Source of the DNA: Gorsachius magnificus
Lineage: Eukaryota; Chordata; Aves; Pelecaniformes; Ardeidae
DNA length: 64,000 nt
Reading direction: 5' to 3'
Assembly: GCA_034008185.1 (NCBI GenBank)
Contig: CM067084.1
Span: 74,743,255 to 74,807,254, forward strand
The notes under the pieces were generated by a model. That model did not search any database and had not been told where the DNA came from. It saw only the letters and a list, made by a program, of their open reading frames with translations. The first letter of the stretch is position 1, and every line of letters starts with the position of its first letter. Made by a program: the position numbers and the translations under genes. This document shows positions 1-11,934 of the stretch, in pieces.

Positions 1-1362
1 TTTAAAAATTAGGACTGTATTATACAGGACACTGGACATTCTATTGACTTGAACACCATGGTAATAGCCACTGAGGTAAATGCACCGCAAAAGAGAAATA
101 GAGAACAGGGAAAATAAAGCAAAGAGAAAGTGTTCTACTTTGCATGCAGGTGAGGAGAACATAATATCAGCAATGAATTCTACCACACAGCTCCAAGAGA
201 AGCATTTTACCCTGTGAAAGGGAGATGGACAGATTTCCTTGAAGGAAACATCAAATAATTCTAAACAAAATTCAGAACTACCCAAAAGAGTAAGATACCC
301 AAGTCTCAATAAAGTGCATGTATTTTAAACACACGCAACTCTACAAGACTTTGCAAATTCTGTCTTAAATTAAATTGTATCAATCTTTTAAACAGCAGCT
401 ACTGCTACATTATAATCTTGCTCAATCTACAATACACTGAATTTCAAAAGCACTTTAAGTGCCCATCTGAAGTCAAAAAGCTTAAAAAACATGGGTATCT
501 AACTTGAAACATCTTAATAGAGGATGGATTTTAGGAGTGCAGGGACCTGGGCTAAAAACCAGGCTTTCTAAATGCAGCTGGAAATTAGTCAGAAAAAAAG
601 ATCAACACCTTCAAATCAGAATTCTGATGTGAAAGCTTAGACCTTAGAGAAACAAACAGAGCAGTGAAACGCCGCAACAAAATTTTAAGGACCACATAGC
701 TAATCCTCCTGAGACGAAGATCTCACCTGAACCCTAAGGTATTAGCGTGAGCCCTTTCCATTCAAACTCAGGAAGGAATTTCCTTTTTTTTTGCTGGAAG
801 CAAAACCAATCTTCCAGGGTCTCTGTTGATAAGATATCTTGGAAAGATCTGCAGCTGTGTGTTACTAAATACCACACCATGAAAAGTGACCTGGAATTGC
901 ACCTCCCCACCTCCCCGCACCTTGGGCAAGATAGCGGGATGTGCAGTGCAAGCCATTTAGCTCATCTTTCAAAACACTGAGTGTGAGAGGCATTAACTTC
1001 CATTGCTTCACCATAATCACTAAGGCAATTGGTCACTTGTCTGGACTTACTTATGTTTAGATAGAAGCACAACAGCACGCGAAGTTGTATTTCATCGTCT
1101 CCTGCATCGTTTCCATGGATCAGATTTTCCTGGTGCTCATCACATCCTGACGCAACTCTCTTAAATTCAGGGAAACAAGGAAGATGTTCAACCCATAGAA
1201 CTCAGCTTATGTCAATCAAGTCTTGAAATGGATTTTAACTTGAGAACACACTTTTGAAATCATGGCTTTTTAGGACCATTGTGCAGGTGATATGCCACTG
1301 CCTGCACTATAGCCAGCTCTGAAACACTTCCTTGAGTTAGCAGCAAAGTGGAGATCCCAAAG
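1..1362. other. Intergenic, no gene recognised
   Basis: AT-rich unique sequence. The open frames at 747-980 (+) and 768-956 (-) overlap each other on opposite strands and show no recognisable domain, so I treat them as chance. No repeat was recognised before the LTR that starts at 1363. Confidence 0.6.
1358..1362. repeat. Left target-site duplication of the solo LTR
   Basis: CAAAG directly abuts the LTR and is repeated exactly at 1913-1917. This fixes both ends of the insertion to the base. Confidence 0.85.
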
Positions 1363-1912
1363 TGTCGTGGTTTAACCCGGCTGGCAACTAAGCACCACGC
1401 AGCCGCTCGCTCAGTCCCCCCCCTCCCTGGGATTGGGGAGAGAATCGGGAAGGGGAAAAAAGGGTAGAGCCGAGGGCTGAGATAAAGACAGTTTAATAAG
1501 AGAAAATAATAATAATAGTAATAATGAGAATGATAACAAAATATACAGAATATACAAAACGAATGATGCACAATGCATTTGCTCACCACCCGCCGACCGA
1601 TGCCCAGCCCGTCCCGAGCAGCGATCACTCCCCCCGCGACCGACCGACCCACCAACCCCCCCGAGCATGACGTTCTATGGTATGGAATAGCTCTTTGGAC
1701 AGTTTGGGTCCTAGCTGTGCTGTACTCCCAGCTTGTTATGCACCTGGCCGAGCAGGAGAAGCTCAAAAAGTCCTTGAGCAGTCTGAGCACTGCTTGGCAA
1801 CAACTAAAAACATCAGTGTGTTATCAACATTCTTCTAGCACTAAATCCAAAGCACAGCACTATGCTAGCTTCTGTGAAGAAAATTAACTCTATCCCAGCC
1901 GAAACCAGGACA
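1363..1912 (-). mobile_element. Solo LTR of an avian endogenous retrovirus (subfamily A)
   Basis: A 550-bp LTR on the minus strand. Read in element orientation it begins TGTCCTGGTTTC and ends TTAAACCACGACA, giving the TG...CA ends of a retroviral LTR. It is flanked by a perfect 5-bp direct repeat, CAAAG, at 1358-1362 and 1913-1917. A 5-bp duplication fits class III (ERVL-like) elements, but other classes can also give 5 bp, so the class is inferred. No primer-binding site, gag or pol sequence adjoins it, so it is a solo LTR left after recombination between the two LTRs of a provirus. A candidate poly(A) signal ATTAAA (minus strand) lies at 1492-1497. The central part contains an AAT-rich stretch. 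Open frames here (such as 1260-1790 on minus and 1573-1887 on plus) are readings of LTR sequence and not genes. Confidence 0.88.
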
Positions 1913-1917
1913 CAAAG
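1913..1917. repeat. Right target-site duplication of the solo LTR
   Basis: CAAAG, the exact partner of 1358-1362. Confidence 0.85.
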
Positions 1918-4900
1918 GATGGGTTTAAGTTATAAACTTCAGAATCTATTACATTGCTACTCAGCACTGCATATCTCCCTAGATGCCATGATCTTGACCT
2001 GCAAGTAAGTCTCTCTTTGCAGCACTTCTATTTTTAACCTTTTAGAGGCTGTGAAGCAACGGTTACAGTGCCTGGGTATGAGAACTGAGATTGTTATCGG
2101 AGGATGAATTAAAAACATCTTTATGAAGGGGCTCAATCCAGAGCTGGTTTTTTTTGTTAAATACTTCTGCCATCAAAGTCTTTCAAATTGCTGTGAGAAG
2201 CTGCTCATGGCAGAGTTACGCAGGCATTGAATTGAACAGCATGGCAACAGGTTTCTAAGCTTTTTTCTCATTTTCAGTGGTCCAGTACTGTTGCTCAATC
2301 CATTGCTAGGTATGATAAAGATGGCTCGTTAGACAGTCAGAAATCAGATCACCTCACCCCAGCCATAGTAAAAAGCAATACACAATGCAGAGCAGCTTTA
2401 GAAGCAACAGAAGAGACCCAAGTTGCTCTCCTTCCACCATGTCCCTGAAGCTGGGGGCATCTCTGCCTCTGATGGAGTCAGACCCATCTTTGGACATTGC
2501 TCAGGCTTTCCTCAGACAGATGACTCATTAAATCATCTCAGAACTCACTTATTTACTTATTGAAATGGTCCGAGTTGTGCCAAATGGCTGATGTTTTCAT
2601 TAAAATGCTTTCTAGCGCACAGCACCAGGGCGGTGGCCAGTGCTCTTGTGGGCTCTCATCTCTTGCTGGATCTCTCCTGCAGCAGCAGCAACCAAAGCGG
2701 GGGCCAGGAACAGAGCAGTACCCTGGCCTTTTCCCTGCCCTCCAAACACTGAGGCAGTCTGATTGCCCCAGCACTCTGCACCGAGGTTGGCGTTCATCAT
2801 GATGAACCAGGGAAGTTCAAATACTCAAGGTCTCAAATAGGATTCAACCTGGGTGTAAGGCTTTACACCAACTTCTGGATAGAGGTAGTTTCCACCACAC
2901 TTCTCAAACCAGAAAAACTGCCATTGAGTGTTTTTAGTTCCTCTGAATAGGAGTTTTTGACTGCATTTTTCTCCCTAGCCCTCCTGGCTGCATGGGGACT
3001 CATCAGCATGCAGACCCACTTGCACCCCTGCTACAATGAAGCTCACCCGCAGGCAGACCTGCCGGTCCCACTGCCAGCACAACCGTGAAAAAAGCACGGC
3101 AGCACAGATGTCCATGTTGCAAAACTAGTATTTTCTCTTTTCCCTCCTCCTGTTCATCATCTTGCCTTCCACATTCACTTGTGTTGCTGGGGAAGCACTT
3201 TCTTCTTTTGGGGACAACGTGACTTTGCTAGGTATCAAGAAACTCAAAGCCTGTGCTCTAATTCACTGGCAGCCAGGTTCCCAATACCTGCTGATTCCCT
3301 TGAAATTTCCTGCCTTTTCCAGCACCTTGGCACTGAGGTCTTAGTCAGGGGCATAGGCAATATTTGATAATACAAGTTTTGCAGGAGGAACATGGATCCA
3401 GCTTCCTCTGCTGTTTGGCTGCAAATCCCTTGCTAGGTCTGTTCTCTCTTCTGTAGGCCTGCATTGAGACTCAGGGAAATCACATTTACCCAAGGATTGC
3501 CCTGATCCTGCAAACAGAAGCTCAAGTATGAAACGGTACAAACAGTCCCCTCAGTGACCCACGCCCCGGCCTGGGACACAGGTCTGGGCCAGAGGACCTC
3601 TTTCCAGGGTTTGAACCACACTCTGCGGTGTTAGAGGAGGTGGGACGGCTTCCAGACTAAATTATTTGTATTAGATATACTTTTTGCCTGAATTCTGTGA
3701 CCTGGTCAATAAGCAATTAGTATTTTATGACGAAGTGCAAGTGGCAGCGATAATAGCGGTTTGTAGCTACATGCACACATGAGAGCTGAGAATAATTTTT
3801 ATGACTCCAGTAGAAGTGCGTGTAACAAACAGAAGTCAATTTTTATGACCATAATGATTGTATCCTCTCAATGTCTGTAGAAAACAGGTTTACGCAAATC
3901 AGTTAATTAGTATCCAAGTGCACTTGCTCACAGACTGTTCAGCTGTTCCATCCAATACTTGGAGAAGCTTTCAAAAGAGAAGTTTAATACATTTTTCAAA
4001 AACAAAATTAGTAGCCACTCAAAATCCAAAACATAAAGTTCCGGTCTAAAGTACACTTTAAAATAGTGTTTTACAATTTTGTAAGCCATTAGTTCTAAAA
4101 TTTATACCACTGGACTTCTTTAAAACAGACTTTTAAACTTGAAGATGATAAAAATGCATTTGGTTATTGCAGTGACACCAAGTACTTCCACGGAAAATTT
4201 CAAACCCTCTGGATTTTAGTATTAACATTTATATTACCTTCATCTTGCCCTTTCAGAATTGCATTCAAAACAAATGAGCTAACACTCCTTACAGCAGTGT
4301 TATCATATTCTGCTCTTTATTATTTCTCTTGCTAAATGTTTTCTTTCCCAAGACTCTCAAACTGATTTAATACCCTTCCTACTTAGCCTTTACCTTATGC
4401 ACAGAAGTACAAGTCTTTTGCATCAATTTAAAGCCAAAGTGATGAATGGAATTTAATGATCTTTTTTGTACAGTTCTGTATAACACTAAACAATGGCCAA
4501 TGCATTCATTCATGATCAGTTTTTTGCCTTGTTTTTAATTAGCTTCCTATCTGGAGGGGTGGTGTGAAAAATTGCACCCTGGGCCTTACGACATCTTTCT
4601 TTTATAAAATGTATGTACAACAAATAAAAAGCACATCTTAACCTACCTGCTACCTATTACGTTAAATGTCACTACTACTAAAGACTGGCAGCTCAGCTAA
4701 CAAACGCCCTCATTATTTTATTCCAGCTCTACTTTGTGTATAGTCAATCAAATCACGCTTGATTTATGTCAGTTGCTAACAAAATACAGTATAAATAGAG
4801 CCATTGAGTACAATTCAGTGATTCTGTGTTTATTCAGCTCTAAGCTATGAAGCTAAAGTGGATACCATTTATAACAAAGACATGCATTCTTCATGGCCAT

Positions 4901-7900
4901 AAGAGTTAGCAGGCCATAGCTAGAGCACTTTTAAGGCTGAGAGGATACAAAGTGTTCCTATGAGTGGACTCAATTTTTTTTTAAGTATACAAATTAATAA
5001 CTTATATAAAGATAGAAAACACTACCATGCCTATATATCATTTTTTTTCTTTTGATTGGGGAAGTTGTTTGATGGATTTAAAATAACCTAATTTGCGATG
5101 CAGGCCTCATTATTAATGGTCAGTGATTTTAGTACTTTCCAAAGGTGACTTTCTACAAGGAATGGCTTTTAGGAGTACGTCTACATTACACTTTCAGTCA
5201 CACAGGTTATTGCAAGGGGTTTTTTTTGCTTTGTCTTGATGATTCTGTACATCCGGGCTAGTGACCTGGGGAAGCCCGGTTTGGTTGTGGAAAATTACAG
5301 AAACCAAATCATGTTCAGTGAGTGATGGAAGAGCCGTGAGCAATATTTGCTGCATGTCAGCTGGAAGCCCTTCCCAGAGAGTTCAGCACACCAATTCCTC
5401 TCCTCACTGCTCTCTACTTTCAACAATTGTTTCTACTCAACAGCTATAAGCTGATATATATCATACGGGAAAGACTGAGGCAGACAAGACTGCAATTCTC
5501 AATACAAGCCCAGTTTTCCTGGAAAGGGAGATACCTCAAATCTAGCTTTCAGGTTTCTGATGGACATCTTGAAGTGAATAGTTTGCAAATGGCAGCTATT
5601 CACTGAAGAAAGGATAAGGAATTTCTTAGTAGGGCTTCAAATTGTGCCTTTGGGTATATAACTTTGGGTTTATTAGAAAAAAGGAAGTGGGAATAGTTTG
5701 ATGATGAACCTCTTAAAAAGTATTTCTGGTAAAAATGCAATTGTGTCATGCACTGACAGGACCAAACTCACGTCTCTCCTGTGTTTGATAATGTTTTCCC
5801 AGAATTATCATGCAAAAGTCAGCTAATGACAGCAGACGCTGTCACTGGTTCTCACCACTGTTTCAGGTTCTGAGAGCATCCAAAACCCATGATGACTAGG
5901 TTGAGGTGCTTTCCATGAATTCCTAACAGCATGAGGACATTGCGAGATAGAACTGGATGGGTTTGCTAGCTGATGGACTGTGCATCCTTACTGCATGGCC
6001 TAAAGAGCAAATTATTTGCAGTGCACATTTTGCAGGGAAACATATGGGCAAATATATTTATTTGTTGGCTCTTTCCACTTTAACCCATATCACTCTCCTT
6101 TGCTCAGTGCCACGGCCACCAATACTACACGAATTGAAGCACATCTGGCATTTTGAAATGGCACCACATGTGCCTAACATCATTACGGAAAATGTCTTTT
6201 AGACACATGTTGCCTAACTTGACAATCAAAACTGACAATCTTCCCAGCAATCTTCCAAACAAGCTGTAACAACAACATTAAAGTTTCTACTGGGCCATTT
6301 GAAAACCAAAACAACTTTACAATCAACAAATTAAGACTCTCATCAAGTGAAAAAAAACAACCAAAGCCTGGGCATGATTTGTCAAAGCCGTGCAGTAACA
6401 GAGGAAGGTGTGGGAAACCAACTTCTCTCCCTTACGGTTCACTGGTAGGGTGAAATGCTTCAATGCTCTGCAGCACCAGAGCCTGGAGTTTCCAGAAGAG
6501 ATCAAGCCTGCAATGTGTTGGCACCATAAAAACAAAAAGGAAAAAAAAAAAAGTTGACTACACAGATTCCAGCCTGTGACAGCAATCCATATGGGGTAGA
6601 AACGCTACAGACTAGGAACCTTTAATTTGAAAATATCAACCAGGAGGGGGAAGGACGGACATTCCCAGCTTATCTGGAGCAAAGAGAATGAGTTCTTCCA
6701 CTTGAGAACCACTGGGAATGAGCAGGTGCCAGAGATATGGGCTAGAAATGAAGAGCATGAGGAGGAGGATGGAGCTTTTATTTTTGTTTCTTTATTTCAC
6801 CAAAGGCTGACCTGTTAAAATAATGGCAACATGGCATTGAAACAATCCTAGGTCTCTGTCAGACAAATCATGGCTCAACGTATTTTCTCTCAGTTACATC
6901 AGAAAGTATGAACTTGCAACCTTGGCCCCAGCTCGTTTAATGGCACACTGACAGGGCAAGAATAATTCACAGGTTGAGCTAATCAAAGGTGAAAAGGGAG
7001 AATCAGTAAATGTCGTATCCTTTTGCCACTTTCATCAATCCGACTAACTGAATTTGAGCTAAAGCTTGGCAAATTTTCTGCAAAGGGAAATTAATATGTA
7101 ACACATCTGAGGCCTGGTGTTGGCCAGCAAAATTGGAAAGCCGGCGTTATATCAGAGGGCGTTTATTGAGGGAGAGAATGGCCAAAGCTGAGATAATCAG
7201 AAAGAAGCTCCTGCATGTGTCTCTCCTCTGATAGCCCTGTGACCCTTCCAGCCCTGCACCTGAGTAGAAATCCCTCTACTTTTCAATTTTTCCCCATCAG
7301 GAATATATTCTGTTGCCTGCACATGATTGAATCAATTCAATTACTTTGGAAAAGTTGATACATATTCAGACCATGAAGAAGCTCAGGATAGAAAGAGAGG
7401 AAAAGAGACAAAGAAATCCGTATTTACCCAATAATAAGTTTCATTTGGAGAAGGTTTGAAAACAATTCTCCCTCGCATTTGTCCCTGTCAGATCACATTA
7501 TTCACAAATGAAGTTTACAAAATATCAATTCAATTTCAATAAGGGAGCCTGAATCCCAACACACGAGGGCTGAATTTACGAAATCATAACACTTGAGGGG
7601 ACCCTGGTGGCTTCCAAATATTTTCCAGTCAGAGGTAATCAAAAGCAGACTGCTGCATACTAATACATTCAATTTCACCCCTTTTGTTCGCATCTGTTCC
7701 CTTATAATACTATTTTCTACACTTCCAAATCACTGATAATGGCAGTTTGGAGAAAAAAAAGGTGCAGGGAGGGGGGGGAATCATATAGTTTGAACACTTT
7801 TGTGAAAACGCTCTCAAATATGCCCAATTAATCAATTTAATGATGAGCAAACAGTGAGCTGTATCATGGAAAAAAAGAAAAAAAATCATTATGCTCCCCC

Positions 7901-8214
7901 AATGCCACCCCACACTACTTTCTAACCACATTCTTAGCACAGAGCATGCACCAGAACTAGCTGCTGGCATTAAAATTTGCCAATGAGAAAATAAATGCTG
8001 TTTCCTCATCAATCCATCCTCAGCTTCTGCCCCGGTAAGGAGAAACAGAAGGAAGACCAGCAAAGCACCAGGTCCAGGAACATACCCAATGCTTTCAGCT
8101 CCTGGTCTCCTATGCTCAGTCAAAACCTCACATTTTCTTGAACAGGCACTGGATTGGGCTCTTAGTGATAATATTACACAGGTTTCTCAGAACAAATTAC
8201 ATTTTCATAGTGTC
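1918..8214. other. Intergenic, no gene recognised
   Basis: About 6.3 kb of mostly AT-rich unique sequence. A GC-richer patch near 2600-2800 gives overlapping open frames on both strands with no recognisable product. Only the possible conserved block at 6960-7190 stands out. All open frames are short, and many overlap on opposite strands, as expected by chance. Confidence 0.55.
6960..7190. other. Candidate conserved noncoding element
   Basis: Unique sequence of mixed composition with several developmental-enhancer-type motifs: AATCAAAGG (TCF/LEF-like), AATTAATATG, and GCGTTTATTGA (HOX/CDX-like). It retains CpGs (CCGGCG, GGGCGTT) inside an AT-rich, otherwise CpG-poor region. The call is inferred from motif density only. 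No alignment was available. Confidence 0.25.
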
Positions 8215-8219
8215 TGCAG

Positions 8220-9065
8220 GACTGGTGGACTGGTGGAGCCACACTCTACCATCCCTCAGGCCACGGCAACAGATAGAGGCTCCACAGGTAGCAGAGGATC
8301 CTCTGTCCTCTTGCCAGCAGGCAGAAGCTAGAGACCCAAGAGATGATGAGGGATGGAAAAAGGTTTCTGCTCGGGGCAGTAGGAGAGTCCCCTCCCAGGC
8401 TCCTTCACCTTCCCAGCTGCCCTTGCGTAACAGATATGGGGCTCTGGAAGTTGAGGGCCAGGCAACTGAAGATGGGGATGAAGGCCCAACCAGGGGGTTG
8501 ACTAGGGAGAGACGGTCACCCCTACCTATCAAGACCAACTGTACAAAGAAAAAAAGGAGGGTAATTGTTGTGGGTGATTCCCTTCTGAAGGGAATGGAGG
8601 GCCCGATATGCTGCCCAGACCCATCCCATAGGGAAGTCTGCTGCCTCCCTGGGGCCCGGATCAGGGACATTGCCAAGAGACTCCCTGGTCTGGTACAGCC
8701 CTCTGACTACTATCCGCTCTTGATTATACAGGCAGGCAGCGATGAATTGCCAGAGAGAAGCCCCAAATTGATCAAAAGGGACTTCAGGGCACTAGGGAAA
8801 ATGGTTGAAGGATCAGGAGTGCAGGTAGTGCTCTCCTCGATCCCATTAGTGTCGGGAGGGAACACGGAAAGGAATAGGAAAGCTAGAGCGGTTAACGTGT
8901 GGCTCAAAGGTTGGTGCCATCGGAAGGGCTTGGGCTTCTTTGACCATGGAGGGGGTTTTCATGGCACCGGGCCTGTCGAGAACAGATGGTGCCCAGCTCT
9001 CTCGGAAGGGAAAAAGGATCCTCACTCATGAACTGGCGGGGCTTGTAGAGAGGGCTTTAAACTAG
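8220..9065 (+). pseudogene. CR1 ORF1 remnant (SGNH/esterase-like domain), frameshifted
   Basis: In CR1, ORF1 protein is an RNA-binding accessory protein with an esterase-like domain. The open frame is formally 8138-9031, but CR1-like protein starts near residue 32 (W-W-S-H-T-L-P); residues before that come from flanking DNA. A basic stretch (KKKRR, about residues 137-141) precedes the nucleophile block V-V-G-D-S-L-L, with Ser148. Block II appears as G-A-R-I. Block III reads A-G-S-D-E where the family has G-T-N-D. Block V is out of frame: from 8985 the next frame reads D-G-A-Q-L-S and continues to a TAG at 9063-9065. A single-base insertion (or 2-nt loss) therefore occurred between roughly 8950 and 8985. 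Gln stands where the catalytic His is expected. The N-terminal zinc-finger part of full-length ORF1 is missing. Confidence 0.85.
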
Positions 9066-9127
9066 GCCTGAAGGGGGGAGGGGATATAAACAGGCTCACT
9101 AGAGAGGAGCCTGGGGGGGTCACCCCA

Positions 9128-10872
9128 TTGCTGGGGGTGAAACCAACAGCCCAGCTCAAGTGCATCTATACTAATGCACGCAGCATGGGCAACAAACGGG
9201 AGGAGCTGGAAGCCATTGTGCAGCAGGATGGTTATGATGTAGTCGCCATCACAGAAACGTGGTGGGATGCCTCCCATGACTGGAGTGCTGCGATGGATGG
9301 CTACAAACTCTTCAGAAGGGACAGGCAAGGAAGGAGAGGCGGCAGGGTGGCTCTGTATGTTAGGGAGTGTTTAGATTGTACAGAGCTTGACACTTGTGGT
9401 GAGGCAGAATGCTTATGGGTGAGGATGAGGGCGAAGGCCAACAAGAAAGATATCCTGTTGGGAGTCTGTTACAGACCACCCAACCAGGATGAGGATGTTG
9501 ACAAAGAATTCTACAAGCGGCTGGCAGGAGTCTCTCAGTCACGAGCTCTTGTTCTTGTGGGGGACTTCAACTTCCCAGACATCTGCTGGAAATACAATAC
9601 AGCAGAAAGGAAACAGTCCAGAAGGTTCCTGCAGTGTGTGGAAGATAACTTCCTGACACAGCTGGCAAGTGAGCCTACCAGGGGAGGTGCCCTGCTTGAC
9701 CTCCTGTTCACTAACAGAGAAGGACTGGTGGGAGAGATGGTGGTCGGAAATCATCTAGGCCTTAGTGATCATGAAATGGTAGAGTTTTCGATCTTTGGTG
9801 AGGTAAGGAAGGGGGTCAGCAAGACCGCCACCATGGATTTCCGGAGGGCAGACTTTGACCTGCTCAGAATGCTGGTTGGGAGAGTCCCTTGGGAGATAGT
9901 CCTGAAGGGCAAAGGGGTCCAGGAAGGCTGGGTGTTTTTCAAGGAAGAAGTCTTAAAGGCACAGGACCAGGCTGTCCCCATGTGCCGTAAGACAAATCGG
10001 CGGGGAAGACGACCAGCCTGGCTGGACAGAGGACTACTAGTGCGACTAAGGGAAAAAAGGAGAGCTTACCAGCTCTGGAAGAAGGGTCAGGCAACCCAAG
10101 AACAGCACAGGGATCTTGTCAGGTTATGCAGAGAGGAGATTAGAAAGGCAAAAGCCCAGCTGGAATTTAACCTGGCCACTGTTGTAAGGGATAATAAGAA
10201 AAGTTTTTATAAATATGTTAACAGCAAAAAGAGAGCCAGGGAGAACCTCCATCCACTAGTGGATGCAAGGGGGAACATTGCCACTAAAGATGAGGAAAAG
10301 GCTGAGATACTCAACGCCTTCTTTGCCTCGGTCTTTCATGGCCCGACAAGTTATCCCCAGGGTACCCAGCCTCCTGAGCTGGAAGATGGGGACAGCGAGT
10401 GGAATGAACCCCCCATAATCCAGGAGGAAGCAGTCTTTGACCTGCTATGCCACCTGGACATCCACAAGTCTATGGGGCCGGATGGGATCCACCCAAGAGT
10501 GCTGAAGGAGTTGGCAGAGGAGCTTGCCAAGCCACTCTCTATCATTTATCAGCAGTCCTGGAGAACAGGGGAGGTCCCAGATGACTGGAGGTTGGCAAAT
10601 GTGACGCCTATCTTCAAGAAGGGCCGGAAGGAGGATCCAGGGAACTACAGACCAGTCAGCCTGACCTTGGTACCGGGGAAGATTATGGAGAGGTTCATCT
10701 TGAGTGTGCTCACCAGGCACATGGAGGACAATCAGGGGATCAGGCCCAGTCAGCATGGGTTCACAAAAGGCAGGTCTTGCCTAACCAACCTGATTTCCTT
10801 CTATGACCAGGTGACCCGCCTGGTAGATGAGGGAAATGCTGTGGATGTTGTCTACCTGGACTTCAGCAAAGC
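9128..10872 (+). pseudogene. CR1 ORF2, 5' part: AP endonuclease and N-terminal half of reverse transcriptase
   Basis: ORF2 nicks the target DNA and copies the element RNA from the exposed 3' end. Residues 1-220 are an exonuclease-endonuclease-phosphatase domain with the key residues in place: Asn16 (Y-T-N-A-R-S), Glu43 (I-T-E-T-W-W), Asp146/Asn148 (G-D-F-N-F) and Asp214/His215 (S-D-H-E). Reverse transcriptase begins near residue 440 (M-G-P-D-G-I-H-P), followed by N-Y-R-P-V-S-L and the block with the first catalytic Asp578 (Y-L-D-F-S-K). The first codon of the called frame is TTG, where related copies are expected to have ATG; the frame is open further upstream, and the first ATG is Met20. The frame is intact until a deletion near 10872, after which it runs out of frame to a TAA at 10898-10900. 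It lies 62 bp after the ORF1 stop. Confidence 0.93.
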
Positions 10873-11867
10873 TAGATGGATGTACTCTTTGCTGGGTTAA
10901 AAACTGGCTGGGTGGCCGAGCCCAGAGAGTCGTGGTGAATGGAGCTAAATCCAGTTGGCGGCCGGTCACAAGCGGTGTCCCCCAGGGCTCAGTTTTAGGG
11001 CCGGTCTTGTTTAATATCTTTATCAATGACCTGGATGAGGGGATTGAGTGTGCCCTCAGTAAATTTGCAGACGACACCAAACTGGGTAGTAGTGTTGATC
11101 TGCTGGAGGGGAGGAGGGCTCTGCAGAGGGACCTGGACAGGCTGGATCGATGGGCCGAGGCCAATTGTATGAGGTTCAACAAGGCCAAGTGCCGGGTCCT
11201 GCACTTTGGTCACAACAACCCCATGCAGTGCTACAGGCTTGGGGAAGAGTGGCTGGAAAGCTGCCTGGTGGAAAAAGACCTGGGGGTGCTGGTTGACAGC
11301 CAGATGAAAATGAGCCAGCAGTGTGCCCAGGTGGCCAAGAAGGCCAAAGGCATCCTGGCTTGTATCAGGAATAGTGTGGCCAGCAGGAGTAGGGAAGTGA
11401 TCGTTCCCCTGTACTCGGTGCTGGTGAGGCCGCACCTCGAATACTGTGTTCAGTTTTGGGCCCCTCACTACAAGAAAGATGTTGCATTGCTGGAACAGGT
11501 CCAGAGGAGAGCAACCAAGCTGGTGAGGGGTCTGGAGCACAAGTCATACGAGGAGCGGCTGAGGGAACTGGGGTTGTTTAGTCTGGAGAAGAGGAGGCTG
11601 AGGGGAGACCTGATCGCCCTCTACAACTACCTGAAAGGAGACTGTAGTGAGGTGGGGGTCGGCCTCTTCTCCCTGGTAACAGACGATAGGACGAGGGGGA
11701 ATGGCTTGAAGCTGCGCCAGGGCAGGTTTAGGCTAGACATTAGGAAAAACTTCTTCACCGAGAGGGTTGTCAGGCTCTGGAATGGGCTGCCCAGGGAGGT
11801 GGTGGAGTCCCCATCCCTGGAGGTATTTAAAAGAAGGATAGATGAGGTGCTTAGGGACATGGTTTAG
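10873..11867 (+). pseudogene. CR1 ORF2, 3' part: reverse transcriptase catalytic core and C-terminal domain
   Basis: This continues the same protein in another frame after the deletion. The formal open frame starts at 10827, but its first 15 codons are an out-of-frame reading; real homology starts at L-D-G-C-T-L-C-W. It contains [11 protein letters not shown] and the F-A-D-D-T-K catalytic box, with F at 11064-11066, then the thumb and C-terminal region including E-Y-C-V-Q-F-W and L-F-S-L-E-K-R-R. It ends V-L-R-D-M-V with TAG at 11865-11867. Missing between the two parts are about 17-18 codons after the first catalytic Asp. Against the CR1 copy on the minus strand at 49171-50610, this copy is 51 nt shorter at that place. 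The frame change fits a loss of 53 nt. Confidence 0.93.
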
Positions 11868-11934
11868 TGGTGGGATGGCAGTGCTAGGTTAACGGTTGGA
11901 CTCGATGATCTTAAAGGTCTTTTCCAACCGAGGT

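Noticed and set aside
1260..1790. 176-codon minus-strand open frame
   Set aside because: It lies almost wholly inside the solo LTR at 1363-1912, and its low-complexity residues come from the AAT-rich LTR centre.
8197..8676. 159-codon minus-strand open frame
   Set aside because: Antisense of the CR1 ORF1 remnant, with no domain of its own.
10995..11540. 181-codon minus-strand open frame
   Set aside because: Antisense reading of CR1 ORF2. The equivalent antisense frame appears in the other CR1 copy.
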